Shown here: piece after piece, positions 34,346 through 43,636 of the stretch | Layout: each line of letters starts with the position of its first letter | Position numbering within the stretch: the stretch's first letter is position 1 | Source: Spirosoma arboris | Lineage (GTDB): Bacteria > Bacteroidota > Bacteroidia > Cytophagales > Spirosomataceae | NCBI RefSeq assembly: GCF_009754945.1 | Contig: NZ_WPIN01000016.1 | Coordinates: forward strand, 124,001-188,000 | Length of the DNA stretch: 64,000 bases | Direction: 5' to 3' | Translations under genes and position numbers: made by a program | The notes under the pieces: generated by a model | What the model was told of the DNA's origin: nothing | Database searches by the model: none | Seen by the model: only the letters and a program-made list of their open reading frames with translations

Positions 34346-34978
34346 GAATAAAGGAAACGTTACAAGTTTAAACTATCATGTATGATTAAATAAAAAGGCG
34401 CTTATTATGTACTTTAGATTAAAATCGATCACTAAAGACACAATTAATCTACTAGACGGTAGACAAATTTATAGTAGCCTTTCTTATAGTTTTTAGTCTA
34501 GCGAGTAAATATACTCAACTCAATTTCCGCTAGCTGGTCGGTTTAGCCTGCCTATTGAAAAGGCTAGGCTAACTCGTCGAAAATCAGTGTTTTTTTTGTC
34601 GCCATGTAACTTTCAGAAAAAGCTTAAGTCTTAAGGATAGATCAATTCGCATGCTTCTATATGATGTGTAATCCAAAAAACAGCCGGTTCATCTCGACCG
34701 ATTGTTTCTATCCCTTCCTCTTTTTGACAATCCCCTATTATTACCCAAAGAACGAAGATCACATTGGCACCAGTTGCATTTTGGCTCAGATCAATAAAGA
34801 GATTACCAGTAGTCGAAGCCTAAGGAGTTCTACCTATTTGTGACAATTTCTCCGCTAACGAAGCCTTCTACAGCTATTACTGGATTCGAGGTTAGCATTT
34901 ACCCACTGCTTTTCATGAGAAAGCACTCACTCAGTTGCCTTTTAAGGTGCCACCTTTTACTAATTACCTGTTCTATTG
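34346..34978. other. 633-nt gap without a supported gene
   Basis: This gap holds the leader of the ECF sigma gene on the minus strand and AT-rich DNA. A 60-codon frame at 34661-34843 has no family resemblance and is not supported. A weak promoter box is noted separately. Confidence 0.5.
34464..34471 (-). promoter_or_regulatory. candidate -7 box of the ECF sigma gene
   Basis: TAAATTTG on the minus strand fits TAnnTTTG, about 120 bp upstream of the sigma factor start. ECF genes are often self-controlled through a different promoter, so this is weak. Confidence 0.3.
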
Positions 34979-35359
34979 ATGGATAGTAAATCCTGGAGGA
35001 GCCAACGACTCCCATCGAAGCCCTTGACAAGCCGAACGATCGTAGCCGATTGGGCAGAATCACTCGCTACATTTCATGAATACTATAATAAAGTGAAGGC
35101 CTGCCTTCAAGAAAATAAATACAAGCCAGGATTCGGCCAACCCCGATCTGTCAGTTGCTTTGGTCAAGAGACGCTTGTGTCACTGCTGATAAGAATGCAG
35201 GCAGAGCTGCAACTCCTTTTCCAGGATATAGATGGTCTTGAGTTCCTATCTACTGACAATGAGCAGCGATTCCATAGAAAGCTTGCCACTCATACCCGAT
35301 GTCTCACCCAATTAAATCAGCTGGCCTTCTTGCTGCTTGTTGACCAGTCTCCTAACTAG
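34979..35359 (+). CDS. hypothetical protein, helical
   Basis: A 126-residue protein with no signal peptide or motif I recognise. It is helical in character (ADWAESLATFHEYYNKVKAC, ETLVSLLIRMQAELQLLFQD). The ATG at 34979 is preferred to a TTG just before it. A good terminator about 140 nt downstream supports a real transcript. Confidence 0.55.
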   Translation: MDSKSWRSQRLPSKPLTSRTIVADWAESLATFHEYYNKVKACLQENKYKPGFGQPRSVSCFGQETLVSLLIRMQAELQLLFQDIDGLEFLSTDNEQRFHRKLATHTRCLTQLNQLAFLLLVDQSPN

Positions 35360-35497
35360 AGGTTTTAGTAGTACTCACAGCCGTAAGCGGTAGCCTTTCC
35401 GGTGGAGTCGATTACTGCTATAAGGCGTTTGAATTGAGCTTGATATGTCTGTGACTTTCTCTGTTCAATAGAATCAAATAGGTTTGACGCCTAGTTT

Positions 35498-35532
35498 AAA
35501 GCCCGGAACGCAATTTGCAGCCGGGCTTTTTT
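35498..35532 (+). terminator. rho-independent terminator
   Basis: AAAGCCCGG (35498-35506) pairs with CCGGGCTTT (35521-35529) and runs into six T. It follows the helical hypothetical gene and precedes the glycosyltransferase. Confidence 0.85.
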
Positions 35533-35556
35533 ACTTAAGGGCCATATGATTATGAT

Positions 35557-36453
35557 ATGATTTCTGTTACCTTAGGCTTCATCGTAACTAAATCTATCAT
35601 AATTGATCTCTCAGCCGTGAGTCGAAAACATCTGCCCGCCGTGACCTGTAGTGTCTTAGTTGCCACTTACAATCGCCCCGACGTGTTAAAACGTTGCCTG
35701 AAAAGTTTGTTTCGACAAAGTCGTTTACCGGACCAAATTATTGTATGCGACGACGGATCTGGCCCGGAAACCCGCCAGGCTATTCAACAACTACAGACCG
35801 AAAGTCCAGTACCATTGATTCATGTCTGGCAAGCTGACGAGGGATTCAAACTGGCTCAGATACGCAACAAGGGCATCGCCATGGCCACTAGTAGTTATCT
35901 GATTCAAATTGATGGCGACGTGATTTTGCACCGGCACTTTGTACGCGACCAGTTGAACATAGCGAAGCCAGGCGTTTTTTACTCCGGCAACCAGTTTCAC
36001 CTTACTCAACAAGAGACCCAACAACTTTTAACCGGTTCCCTGGCCAGCCTTCCCTTGATTCTGAAACAAAGTAGGCTAACCTGGCATCGTATGTGGGTAC
36101 CTTTCTTACAGAAGCCGACAGCCCGGCTCTATCATTGGAAAGACCATTACCTGTATGTATCGGGTTGCAACATGGCTTTCTGGCGAGAAGATCTGCTGGC
36201 CGTTAATGGCTACGATGAAAGCTTTACAGGTTGGGGCTGGGAAGATACCGATCTTACCTTTCGGCTTATGAATCTGGGCCGTCGCCTTCGGTTCATTCGC
36301 TTTGGGGCCATTCAGTATCATCTTTACCATCCACCTTCCTCTCGAAGGGATCAGGAGTCGAATCGGCAGCGGGCGCTGGCCAACCGAGATGCCCATGTCA
36401 TCTACTGCCAATCTGGGTTAGCCAAGTATCTACCCGATACCATCAGCAGGTAG
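35557..36453 (+). CDS. family 2 glycosyltransferase with galactosyltransferase-like C-terminal region
   Basis: A 298-residue GT-A enzyme. The N-terminal domain begins CSVLVATYNRPDVLKRCLKS, with IIVCDDGSG and the metal site IDGDVILHRHF. The C-terminal part has YDESFTGWGWEDTDLTFRL, typical of chondroitin-synthase and galactosyltransferase-like GT2 enzymes. It probably builds a surface polysaccharide. The start ATG at 35557 adds about 25 residues before the fold; a start closer to the fold is possible. Confidence 0.88.
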   Translation: MISVTLGFIVTKSIIIDLSAVSRKHLPAVTCSVLVATYNRPDVLKRCLKSLFRQSRLPDQIIVCDDGSGPETRQAIQQLQTESPVPLIHVWQADEGFKLAQIRNKGIAMATSSYLIQIDGDVILHRHFVRDQLNIAKPGVFYSGNQFHLTQQETQQLLTGSLASLPLILKQSRLTWHRMWVPFLQKPTARLYHWKDHYLYVSGCNMAFWREDLLAVNGYDESFTGWGWEDTDLTFRLMNLGRRLRFIRFGAIQYHLYHPPSSRRDQESNRQRALANRDAHVIYCQSGLAKYLPDTISR

Positions 36454-36542
36454 CTACTCGCAGCTCAAAGTAAAACGTTAAACTCCCTTCTCGCTATACG
36501 GCCCACTTCGGACAGTAAAATCACCTCAACAAAAATTCCCGC

Positions 36543-36603
36543 CAGCATCGCTGACGAGAATTTTGACGAACTCGATAAATAAGCATTCTTGTCAGCGATG
36601 CTG
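36543..36603. terminator. 19-bp hairpin overlapping the zinc-ribbon stop codon
   Basis: CAGCATCGCTGACGAGAAT (36543-36561) pairs with 36585-36603 with one wobble over a 23-nt loop. It lies between convergent genes and its right arm contains the stop codon of the minus-strand zinc-ribbon gene. Confidence 0.7.
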
Positions 36604-36831
36604 ACGGCTTGGGGCGCCTATTTTTTCTAATTGATAGAATCGTTTGCCACAAGCTGCGCAATGATACGCTTTGCTGGTAAAGAGCTTCATGAGCCCCGAT
36701 CGAGCGATGCGGTCGGGGTGGGGATTTCCACAGGTTGGGCATCTCTTCTCAAACCGAATCGCTCCAAAGAGATAAGTCAGCCAGGCCATAAAGGTGATAC
36801 AACCGACGGCAAATAAGGTTAACAAGTTCAT
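36592..36831 (-). CDS. small membrane-anchored zinc-ribbon protein (copy 2)
   Basis: A 79-residue paralogue of the protein at 14226-14447: one membrane helix (LFAVGCITFMAWLTYLFGAI), then a zinc ribbon with CPTC and CAAC pairs and the ending GKRFYQLEK. It is divergent from the second orphan LytTR gene (37216). The Cys spacing and terminal FYQL match copy 1. Function unknown; a metal- or redox-linked membrane adaptor is a guess. Confidence 0.75.
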   Translation of the reverse strand: MNLLTLFAVGCITFMAWLTYLFGAIRFEKRCPTCGNPHPDRIARSGLMKLFTSKAYHCAACGKRFYQLEKIGAPSRQHR

Positions 36832-37215
36832 ACTAAGAGGAAGTTACGGAGCCTCCAAAAGTAGCTTTCTTGAACACAGAGGCTATTTTTAGGGTGAAGG
36901 TATGGCTCCAGTGTTTCGTAGGCTTGATTTTGGAGGCTTACCGCTAATGGGTGAGCAAAAAACAACACCCAAAGAAACCGCTACTTCCCTACACTGGTGT
37001 GCCAAAAAGCATCATTAATGTGCCAAACGGCTAAGTCTGGGGAGTTCATCCATCGCCAAACTCCTGCTGCTGGTTGGAGACACGTTTGTAGAATGTTGGT
37101 CCGTTTACTAGAGATTTTCCTGGTTGGGCTGGCTTTCTGCTTAGTTTACCGGCGATAGCAACCCAATGCTAGTTATCCAACTCACTACAAACCGTTCAGG
37201 AAAGCGATTGCCCAC
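36832..37215. other. 384-nt divergent intergenic region of copy-2 module
   Basis: It separates the divergent zinc-ribbon and LytTR genes. It contains an 11-bp inverted pair (AGCCTCCAAAA at 36850-36860 and its complement at 36928-36938) and one possible micropeptide. Promoters for both genes should lie here. Confidence 0.5.
37093..37158 (+). CDS. possible 21-residue membrane peptide
   Basis: A frame encoding MLVRLLEIFLVGLAFCLVYR plus one Arg would form a single membrane helix with basic ends, 57 nt before the LytTR gene. A membrane peptide also lies upstream of LytTR copy 1. It is too short to support on its own. Confidence 0.25.
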   Translation: MLVRLLEIFLVGLAFCLVYRR

Positions 37216-37560
37216 ATGCGAAAAAACAACTTGCACACCAATCAAATCCTGTACATTATTGGCGCTGGTAATTATAGTATTGTACATCAAGTGGGTGGCC
37301 GGCACTTGTTGATGAGCCATACCCTCAAGTGGTATCAGGGCAAATACCCTGATTTCATCCGGATTAATAAAGGAGCACTCATTAACCCAACCTATGTGGT
37401 CAGTTGGCAAAAAACCAGTCGTCTTTTGGCCAGCCTGACCATGCAGAATGGTCAGCAGTTAGTCATAGCCCGACGGAGGATGCTAAATGTGCTGGAACAG
37501 GTTGAACAGACTTTATTTTTAGTAGGAAAGCAGGTAAATGGACTTGGTAATAATGCGTGA
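37216..37560 (+). CDS. orphan LytTR DNA-binding protein (copy 2)
   Basis: A 114-residue stand-alone LytTR domain. It resembles the protein at 15131-15532: QILYIIGAGNYSIVHQVGGR, SHTLKWYQGKYPDFIRINKG and ALINPTYV, with ARRRML later. No receiver domain. It is divergent from zinc-ribbon copy 2, so the pair is conserved although the arrangement has changed. Confidence 0.85.
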   Translation: MRKNNLHTNQILYIIGAGNYSIVHQVGGRHLLMSHTLKWYQGKYPDFIRINKGALINPTYVVSWQKTSRLLASLTMQNGQQLVIARRRMLNVLEQVEQTLFLVGKQVNGLGNNA

Positions 37561-37646
37561 AAGCGTTTTAAACTGGGCCTGGTAGCCTTCTACTTTGTCA
37601 TTACAAGTTGTGTTAAGACCTGCAAACACTACAATTACCTTGCTTC

Positions 37647-38849
37647 TTACTTTTTTAAGTGAGCGTTTGCAAATTTTATGAAATTGCTCCAATCGTAGGC
37701 CGTTAAATTATGTTCGCCCTCCCGAATATGATAACCTAATGGCGAGTTAAGAATAGGTTGGTTGATAGCAGGCGGATGGTCAGGCAAATGAGCCTCCATT
37801 CCATATAAAGCATAAACACGCTGGGCATTTTTTAACGCTAAATAGGTTCCGGTAGGGTCAGCCCAAAGATCCTTCGATGCATTAGTCACATATAATCCTC
37901 TTGGGGCAATGGCCGCTAATAACATGTGCTGATCCACCGGCAAGGAATCTTCGTTATGATTGAATTTTTTATAATTTTTTGCAAACCAATGCGGAAAAAC
38001 GGTATTGATTCGGCTGACCGTCTCGCCAAATCGCCTACGGGATAATGCCGCCCCCGTGTTACCCGAACAATTCGAAAAACACAGCGCAAATCGTTGGTCC
38101 TCGGCAGCGGCCCATAAGGACGCTTTACCCCCTCGAGAGTGCCCAACAATCGCCACTCTTTTGGCATCTATCACGGGATCTTTTTCCAAATAATCCAATA
38201 CTCGGCTGGCACCCCAGGCCCAGGCACCAATGGCTCGCATGCCATCGTTGGCAGTTAATTGCTCTGGATAGAGCTGAAGCACGCCGTCGACATACTTAAC
38301 CGTATCATCAGGTGCCAGATCACTGACATGAAAAGCAGCGATAGCATACCCACTATCGATGACCATTTCAGCGGGCCAGAAATCGCTTTTGTGGGTTCGG
38401 GTGGGGTCAGTATTATCTTTGCTCCGGTTGTTAATCAGCAAAAAAACGGGTGCAGGTTTGTTTATCTTCGTAGGCACAAAAAGAACCAGGTTTATCTTCA
38501 CCGACCGATTGTGCTGGACAACCTCGATCACTACCTCTTTTAAGGTTGCTTTGCCTGCCATTGCCTGAGTATCTCCACTTTTTATCGAGTAGGTAAGACG
38601 GTCAACGGTTTTAGGCATTTGGCCGTATACATTTTCTTCAAATAGCTTAATGATTTCAGGACGTCTTATCTTCTCCCAGGCTGTCTTAGTACGAACCTCC
38701 TGATTCGTGGTTGTTTTCAACAAGTCAGGTAAACTATAGGCTGGCACGTTCGCTTCATCATAATTTGCCACTTCTGAGTTTTGGGCCTGTAGCTGAATGA
38801 GTATAACTAAAAACAGACAGGATAAAGCAAACCGTCGTAGATACTGCAT
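37647..38849 (-). CDS. secreted CE15-like glucuronoyl esterase
   Basis: A 400-residue exported alpha/beta-hydrolase. The signal peptide (FALSCLFLVILIQLQAQ) precedes a domain whose nucleophile elbow is GHSRGGKASLW and which carries FSNCSGNTGAALSRRRFGET and FPHWFAKNY, the signature of bacterial CE15 enzymes. A late His in REGEHNLTAYDW completes the triad. CE15 enzymes cleave glucuronate esters linking lignin and xylan. This fits a plant-polymer-associated lifestyle, though no xylan locus is in the window. Confidence 0.85.
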   Translation of the reverse strand: MQYLRRFALSCLFLVILIQLQAQNSEVANYDEANVPAYSLPDLLKTTTNQEVRTKTAWEKIRRPEIIKLFEENVYGQMPKTVDRLTYSIKSGDTQAMAGKATLKEVVIEVVQHNRSVKINLVLFVPTKINKPAPVFLLINNRSKDNTDPTRTHKSDFWPAEMVIDSGYAIAAFHVSDLAPDDTVKYVDGVLQLYPEQLTANDGMRAIGAWAWGASRVLDYLEKDPVIDAKRVAIVGHSRGGKASLWAAAEDQRFALCFSNCSGNTGAALSRRRFGETVSRINTVFPHWFAKNYKKFNHNEDSLPVDQHMLLAAIAPRGLYVTNASKDLWADPTGTYLALKNAQRVYALYGMEAHLPDHPPAINQPILNSPLGYHIREGEHNLTAYDWSNFIKFANAHLKK

Positions 38850-39093
38850 GAGGATGGATCAATAGTAAAAAATAGTAAGGCTCTTTTGTCCGCTTAGACG
38901 TTGATTACTTGTATGATACAAGGGCCAAAGGCTAGTAAGCTTGTGGTTTTACTATTGTGCTTCAGCCTGACATTTTTTTGTACCTTTTAAACGTCTTGCG
39001 CGAAAAGTCACTCCGATTTTCGTGATCTGTCAGTAAAATAAGCACAGGAGCACCAGAACTTTGTAGTATACAAATGCCCACTGGGCCACTGCC

Positions 39094-39744
39094 ATGTTTC
39101 TAGGTCATTTTGGAGTCGGGTTGGCGACCAAGCCCCTGCAACCTCGCGTATCTCTGGGCACACTATTTCTGGCCACACAACTGGCCGATCTTCTGTGGCC
39201 CACACTTTTGTTAGTAGGCGTAGAGCGAGTCGAAATCAGACCTGGCTTATTGGCTGCCTCGCCCTTCGACTTCGTGTATTATCCTTTCTCACACAGCCTG
39301 TTGGCGCAAGTTGTACTAGGTCTGGTACTGGGCCTCACCTACGGCCTGTTACAGCGTAACTGGCGCGGAGCACTGCTAGTGGGCCTGCTGGTGCCCAGTC
39401 ACTGGCTGCTCGACCTAATCATGCACCGTCCTGATCTGCCCCTCTACTTTGGGGCTTCCCCTAAAGAAGGGCTTGGTCTTTGGCACAGCCTGCCCGCTAC
39501 GCTCGCCATCGAATTAGGTTTTCTGGCGGCCGGCCTATGGGTATACCTGCGTCACACGCGACCACGTAACCGCACTGGTCAATTCGCCCTTTGGGGTCTG
39601 GTAGTTTTTTTAGTACTCGTCTATCTGGGCAGCGAACTCGGCCCGGCCCCTGTCAGTGTACCGGCCTTGGCCTGGAGCAGTCAGGTACTATGGCTGATAG
39701 TGGCTTTAGGCTACTGGGTAGATGCGAATCGGGAAATGGCATAA
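39094..39744 (+). CDS. membrane hydrolase-like protein (YdjM/DUF457 type)
   Basis: A 216-residue protein with about six membrane helices. Conserved His and Asp lie at helix ends (GHFGVGLATK, QLADLLWPTLLL, FSHSLL, PSHWLLDLIMHRPDLPLY), as in the YdjM/DUF457 membrane-bound metal-dependent hydrolases. Substrate unknown. It converges on the glycosyltransferase gene. Confidence 0.75.
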   Translation: MFLGHFGVGLATKPLQPRVSLGTLFLATQLADLLWPTLLLVGVERVEIRPGLLAASPFDFVYYPFSHSLLAQVVLGLVLGLTYGLLQRNWRGALLVGLLVPSHWLLDLIMHRPDLPLYFGASPKEGLGLWHSLPATLAIELGFLAAGLWVYLRHTRPRNRTGQFALWGLVVFLVLVYLGSELGPAPVSVPALAWSSQVLWLIVALGYWVDANREMA

Positions 39745-39811
39745 AGATTAGTTGTATACGTGCAGTAGAAAGCAAAAAAGGTAGCTTGATTTTTTCCAAC
39801 CAATTTTCCAC

Positions 39812-40966
39812 TTACTGAACCGATTCGGGGGAGAATGCTTTTACATCGGTTGTGGCATTGAGAGCGAGTACCCGATGATAAACCTCCAGGGTTTGATGAA
39901 CCATTTGCTCCGAGGAGAACGCTTCCTGCCGACGATACCCTTTCTGCCGCAAGGACTGACGCAACTCAGCATCGAAAAGAACAACTTCAACCTGTTGACG
40001 AATGGAGTGAGCCGATTCAGGATCAAAATAAAGGGCCGCATCCTGAGCTACCTCTGGAAAACAGGAGGTATGACTGACTACAACGGGGCAACCAGTGGCA
40101 AAAGCCTCCAGAATCGGAATCCCAAATCCTTCATAGAGCGAGGGATAAATAAATGCCAGCGCCTGTTGATATAACCGATACAGGATCAGGTCGTTAACCA
40201 TATACTGAACTACCTGATCACTTATCCCCAACTGATCAATGAGTCGATTTTCATCGACCGTAAACGCCCCTCCCCCGCCACAAACTAAGTGCAGCGATGG
40301 GTATTTCTTAAGCAGGGGAGCAAGCGCCTGAAGAAAGGGACCAAAGTTTTTGTAACTCTCCCGGCTACCCACATAGAGCAGATAGGAACTGGGGGTCTGA
40401 ATTTGAACCGTATCGGGCACCTCCATACTTCGGAAATGAGTCGCGTGATGGATCACCGTAATTTTATCGGCTTGTAGCTGGAACAGCTCAATCAAATCAT
40501 TCTTGGTGTTTTCGGAGACGGCAATGATATGGGCTGCCCGGTTGAATAAGAGCTGTTTTTGGGCTTTCGAGGCATTATCAACGTGTCCGTATTTGGCACC
40601 GAACTTATCTTTGATGGCATCGTGATAGGTTAAGACAAAGGGTTTATGGCCAATGTATTTTAGAAAATAAGGGTGGAAAAACGTGGGATGGAATAGATCA
40701 TATTGTCGGCGTCGTACTTGCCCTGAACTCCACAACCGATTAATCAGCGAAAAGAGCCTGTTCGTGAGCCTATAGCCCAGAAAATAGGGAAAGGATGGGG
40801 TGCGTGACCAGGAATTTTGGTTTAAATACTCATTATTGGAAAATCGGATCGCTACTTTGGCCTCAATGCCTTGTCGGCGAAGGACAGTAATGAGGTGGTA
40901 AAAATAGCGGGACACTCCGCCAAATTTATTGGCCGTAAAGGTTTGGTGATCGTACAATATTTTCAT
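39812..40966 (-). CDS. family 4 glycosyltransferase
   Basis: A 384-residue GT-B enzyme. The N-terminal domain begins MKILYDHQTFTANKFGGVSR; the C-terminal domain has YLLYVGSRESYKNFGPFLQA and the E-x7-E type donor site FIYPSLYEGFGIPILEAFAT. Full length and intact. It likely acts in surface polysaccharide or O-antigen-like synthesis. Confidence 0.93.
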   Translation of the reverse strand: MKILYDHQTFTANKFGGVSRYFYHLITVLRRQGIEAKVAIRFSNNEYLNQNSWSRTPSFPYFLGYRLTNRLFSLINRLWSSGQVRRRQYDLFHPTFFHPYFLKYIGHKPFVLTYHDAIKDKFGAKYGHVDNASKAQKQLLFNRAAHIIAVSENTKNDLIELFQLQADKITVIHHATHFRSMEVPDTVQIQTPSSYLLYVGSRESYKNFGPFLQALAPLLKKYPSLHLVCGGGGAFTVDENRLIDQLGISDQVVQYMVNDLILYRLYQQALAFIYPSLYEGFGIPILEAFATGCPVVVSHTSCFPEVAQDAALYFDPESAHSIRQQVEVVLFDAELRQSLRQKGYRRQEAFSSEQMVHQTLEVYHRVLALNATTDVKAFSPESVQ

Positions 40967-41508
40967 TTTGGGTGGACGTTTATGAATCTAAGTGTTTACT
41001 GGCGATCCGGCGAAGCCCGTTAGGGCGGACCTCACCAGGCCATACTGGTAGTGCAGCATTTTGGGTAACGGCTTCAGCGGAAGCTGGATAAGCCAATAAA
41101 ATAAGTAATCGCTTCGCCTAAAGCTGATTGGAAGGCTGAGTGAGAGGGGTAATAGTCAGCTAATGGTTTCATTCTGGTTGTAAGGAGGTGTGTGATCCTC
41201 AAGACCCAAAAAGCGAATTAGGCGTTGGATTTCCTGGTCTGTCTTTTTGAAGATTTTACGCTGATAGTTCGAGCCCTACGACTGCTGCCGATTATTCAAA
41301 TTTTAAAATTACAGGAGTACACCTCAGCGACTGATTTACCAGCTACTTCACCTGGTATGAGACTGTTGTACCCACGATGGGTAAGTTGATTGTGGTCATA
41401 AATTATAGCCTACCTAGTCAGTTAGAAATCACTCTCGAACTTCCTGTTACGGAGGATATTTTAAATACCAATTAGATTGGGCGACTCGTCGACTAACTCA
41501 CGTTAATG
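40967..41508. other. 542-nt gap with a possible gene remnant
   Basis: No intact gene. A frame at 41335-41475 follows a stop codon and has protein-like composition (from ATG 41377: MGKLIVVINYSLPSQLEITL), which may be the tail of a decayed gene. The rest shows no motif. Confidence 0.4.
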
Positions 41509-42261
41509 TTAGTGGATACTAGCAATTGACTGCTTTTTGAGTATACTACGGGTCAATAGGAAAAGTACAAAAGCCCAAACTATCGCTGAAAAAATCGACC
41601 ACCTAGCTTGAGGGGCTGCCAAGCTGTAATAGAAAATAGGAGCACTACCGTAAAGACCAAACACAATTGAAGCTGTTAGAAAACTGTAAGCAATCTTTGC
41701 TACTGTACTTCTGATTTCTAAAGAGTTATAAGCGATAGGCAAACTTTTAGTTAGCAATATAAACAGTTGCCAGGCAACCAATGGTGTACCCAATACGAAG
41801 CCAATCCAAGCTGGAATGCTCAAACCAGTTTCAAAATGGCCGACGTCTCCGTTAGGCGAAAAGGCTCTCAAAGGCATGTAACTGTACAATTCAGCCAGAT
41901 TAAAAACGGCAAACCAGAACAAGGCTTGGGTTAAAAGCGGTCTTCGTTGGGTAGCTGCTTTACGCAGCCCTACCTGTGAAAGCAAATACAAAAAGACATT
42001 AGTTACTAAAGCGGCAACTGCAATTAAAGACGCTTTCCAAGGAGAGGATCGAAATATTGGTTCGTAGTTAATAGCTTCTTCAGCATGAAAAAGGGTCCAA
42101 TCGCCATAAATAATGTCGAATGGTTGTGCTTTATAGCCGAGCAACCAGCCAACCATACTATGAGACCACTCATGAGCTAAAACCATTACATGGTGGGCTG
42201 CAATAACTGTAATGACAGTGATCATAAAAATTACCATTCCCCTTCCCATAAATAAGGCCAA
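41509..42261 (-). CDS. membrane metallopeptidase-like protein (HExxH)
   Basis: A 250-residue protein with about six membrane helices. The motif HEWSH (HExxH) lies in the first helices (VIAAHHVMVLAHEWSHSMVG), consistent with an intramembrane or membrane-bound zinc metallopeptidase. A later NGDVGHF may provide further ligands. The start may be Met1, or Met5 within the first helix. It follows the DUF4249 gene by 43 nt on the same strand and may share its transcript. Confidence 0.7.
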   Translation of the reverse strand: MALFMGRGMVIFMITVITVIAAHHVMVLAHEWSHSMVGWLLGYKAQPFDIIYGDWTLFHAEEAINYEPIFRSSPWKASLIAVAALVTNVFLYLLSQVGLRKAATQRRPLLTQALFWFAVFNLAELYSYMPLRAFSPNGDVGHFETGLSIPAWIGFVLGTPLVAWQLFILLTKSLPIAYNSLEIRSTVAKIAYSFLTASIVFGLYGSAPIFYYSLAAPQARWSIFSAIVWAFVLFLLTRSILKKQSIASIH

Positions 42262-42304
42262 GATCTTTGTGTATAACTACCTGATGCCATTCATACAACA
42301 GAAA

Positions 42305-43504
42305 TTAATCTCGCCAACCAATGGGTTTGTTGGGTGTACGGCCATCACTTGGCACACAGAGCGCCGTTGGATAGTCCTTGGAACCACCATAGCCCCCATT
42401 GTTATAGGGTTGCGAAGGTGGACGGTTGTTCAAGGCGATAAACAAGCCCGGCGGACGACCTGTCGCGTCGCGTCGGTCAATCCAGTCCAGCGAGGTGGAC
42501 ACCGCCGAGGCCGTAAAATAGCCAATCACGCTTTCCTGACCATTGGCCACGTTGCGTATGTTACCCACCAATGCCGTGGGGGGAGTAGTCGCTACGCCCC
42601 CAGTATTCTGGGTCTGTTCCTCCACCGTCCGGTAGTACTGGTAGGCTCTCTTTGTGAGCGAGGATTGGCGAAGCTGCACCAAACAGGCATTCTGTTGGTA
42701 AAACGGAATCTGGGCCACCGAGCGGCCCAGAATCAGCCCGCCGTTGCTATACACATCATCGAACACATTCGTGGTATAATTGCGCAAAATTTCCCAGCAT
42801 TGGGTGCGGCACTGGTAATCGGAAACATAATACCCATTATCATATTTCTGGCCATAACAATCTTCGATGAGGATTGGTGGGTATGAATCTGGTACAGAGA
42901 TCAAATACTCGTTATTGATACAAGTATGACACCAGGCCTGTTTCTCCCATAGCAGCCAATCCCAGCGGTAATAGTTGTGTTGATCGGCGGGATCCTGAAA
43001 ATCAATGGTTATCTCATGCGCTCCCCGGTATTGATTAATGGAGCCATCGCCGATAATAGCGGGTAAACTGGTGGGGTTGAATTTTGTATGAACGCGGTCA
43101 ATGGGGGGAACCGGGGCCATCACTTCGGTCGTTGACCGATACTGCGTGCCATCGGAGAGGGTGAAACGCAGTTGGTAGGCATGGCCTGGTTTGGCGATAA
43201 AGCCTGCCGGGGAACGGTAGGCTCCGGCGGTATCGGTCTCGGTGAAGACCAGCACCTGAGCTGAATCAACGATGACCTCAACGCGGGCTTTGGTGATAGG
43301 CAAACTGCCAAAGCGGCCGGTCAGCGGGTCGGATTTGGAGCGATTGATGCGAATTTTTTGGTCCTCATTGAGGTTAGTCAGTGTGCCATCAACGACAATC
43401 ACATTGACTCGTTGCGTTAAGGGGATCTCCAGCATATCGACACAGGCAACGGGTAAGAGAAGCGTCGTCAAGCCAACGAGTAGGAATAAACTAGCAGAAC
43501 GCAT
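42305..43504 (-). CDS. DUF4249 lipoprotein
   Basis: A 399-residue exported lipoprotein with signal MRSASLFLLVGLTTLLLPVAC and the DUF4249 pattern (NVIVVDGTLTNLNEDQKIRI, YRSPAGFIAKPGHAYQLRFT). In Bacteroidota such proteins usually follow a TonB-dependent receptor gene, and they are thought to be outer-membrane-associated. No receptor lies beside this one, so it may be an orphan partner. Confidence 0.88.
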   Translation of the reverse strand: MRSASLFLLVGLTTLLLPVACVDMLEIPLTQRVNVIVVDGTLTNLNEDQKIRINRSKSDPLTGRFGSLPITKARVEVIVDSAQVLVFTETDTAGAYRSPAGFIAKPGHAYQLRFTLSDGTQYRSTTEVMAPVPPIDRVHTKFNPTSLPAIIGDGSINQYRGAHEITIDFQDPADQHNYYRWDWLLWEKQAWCHTCINNEYLISVPDSYPPILIEDCYGQKYDNGYYVSDYQCRTQCWEILRNYTTNVFDDVYSNGGLILGRSVAQIPFYQQNACLVQLRQSSLTKRAYQYYRTVEEQTQNTGGVATTPPTALVGNIRNVANGQESVIGYFTASAVSTSLDWIDRRDATGRPPGLFIALNNRPPSQPYNNGGYGGSKDYPTALCVPSDGRTPNKPIGWRD

Positions 43505-43518
43505 AAACTAGAGGGTGT

Positions 43519-43560
43519 AGAAAAAGTAAAACACGGCGAGTTGCGTGTTCTACTTTTTCT
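43519..43560 (-). terminator. 17-bp hairpin terminator of the antiporter gene
   Basis: AGAAAAAGTAAAACACG (43519-43535) pairs with 43544-43560 with one mismatch. It lies between the antiporter stop and the DUF4249 start on the minus strand, and its arms supply a T-run. Confidence 0.65.
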
Positions 43561-43636
43561 GGTCAATTATCAAGATTTGGCCACCCGGCAGGGTATAACC
43601 ATTTCTGACCATCTTTCCTTTAGTAACAGATCAAAG

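Noticed and set aside
34661..34843. 60-codon frame in the gap upstream of the ECF gene
   Set aside because: No hydrophobic or conserved pattern; length compatible with chance in this gap.
36901..37017. 38-codon frame between zinc-ribbon copy 2 and LytTR copy 2
   Set aside because: Polar, without motif or similarity to other peptides here; probably chance.
41251..41300. Sequence resembling the T-loop of a tRNA (GTTCGAGCC)
   Set aside because: Flanking bases do not form the T-stem and no acceptor stem or D-arm is present.
42212..42886. 224-codon plus-strand frame opposite the DUF4249 gene
   Set aside because: It lies entirely antisense to better-supported genes and has Arg/His/Ile-biased composition without a motif.
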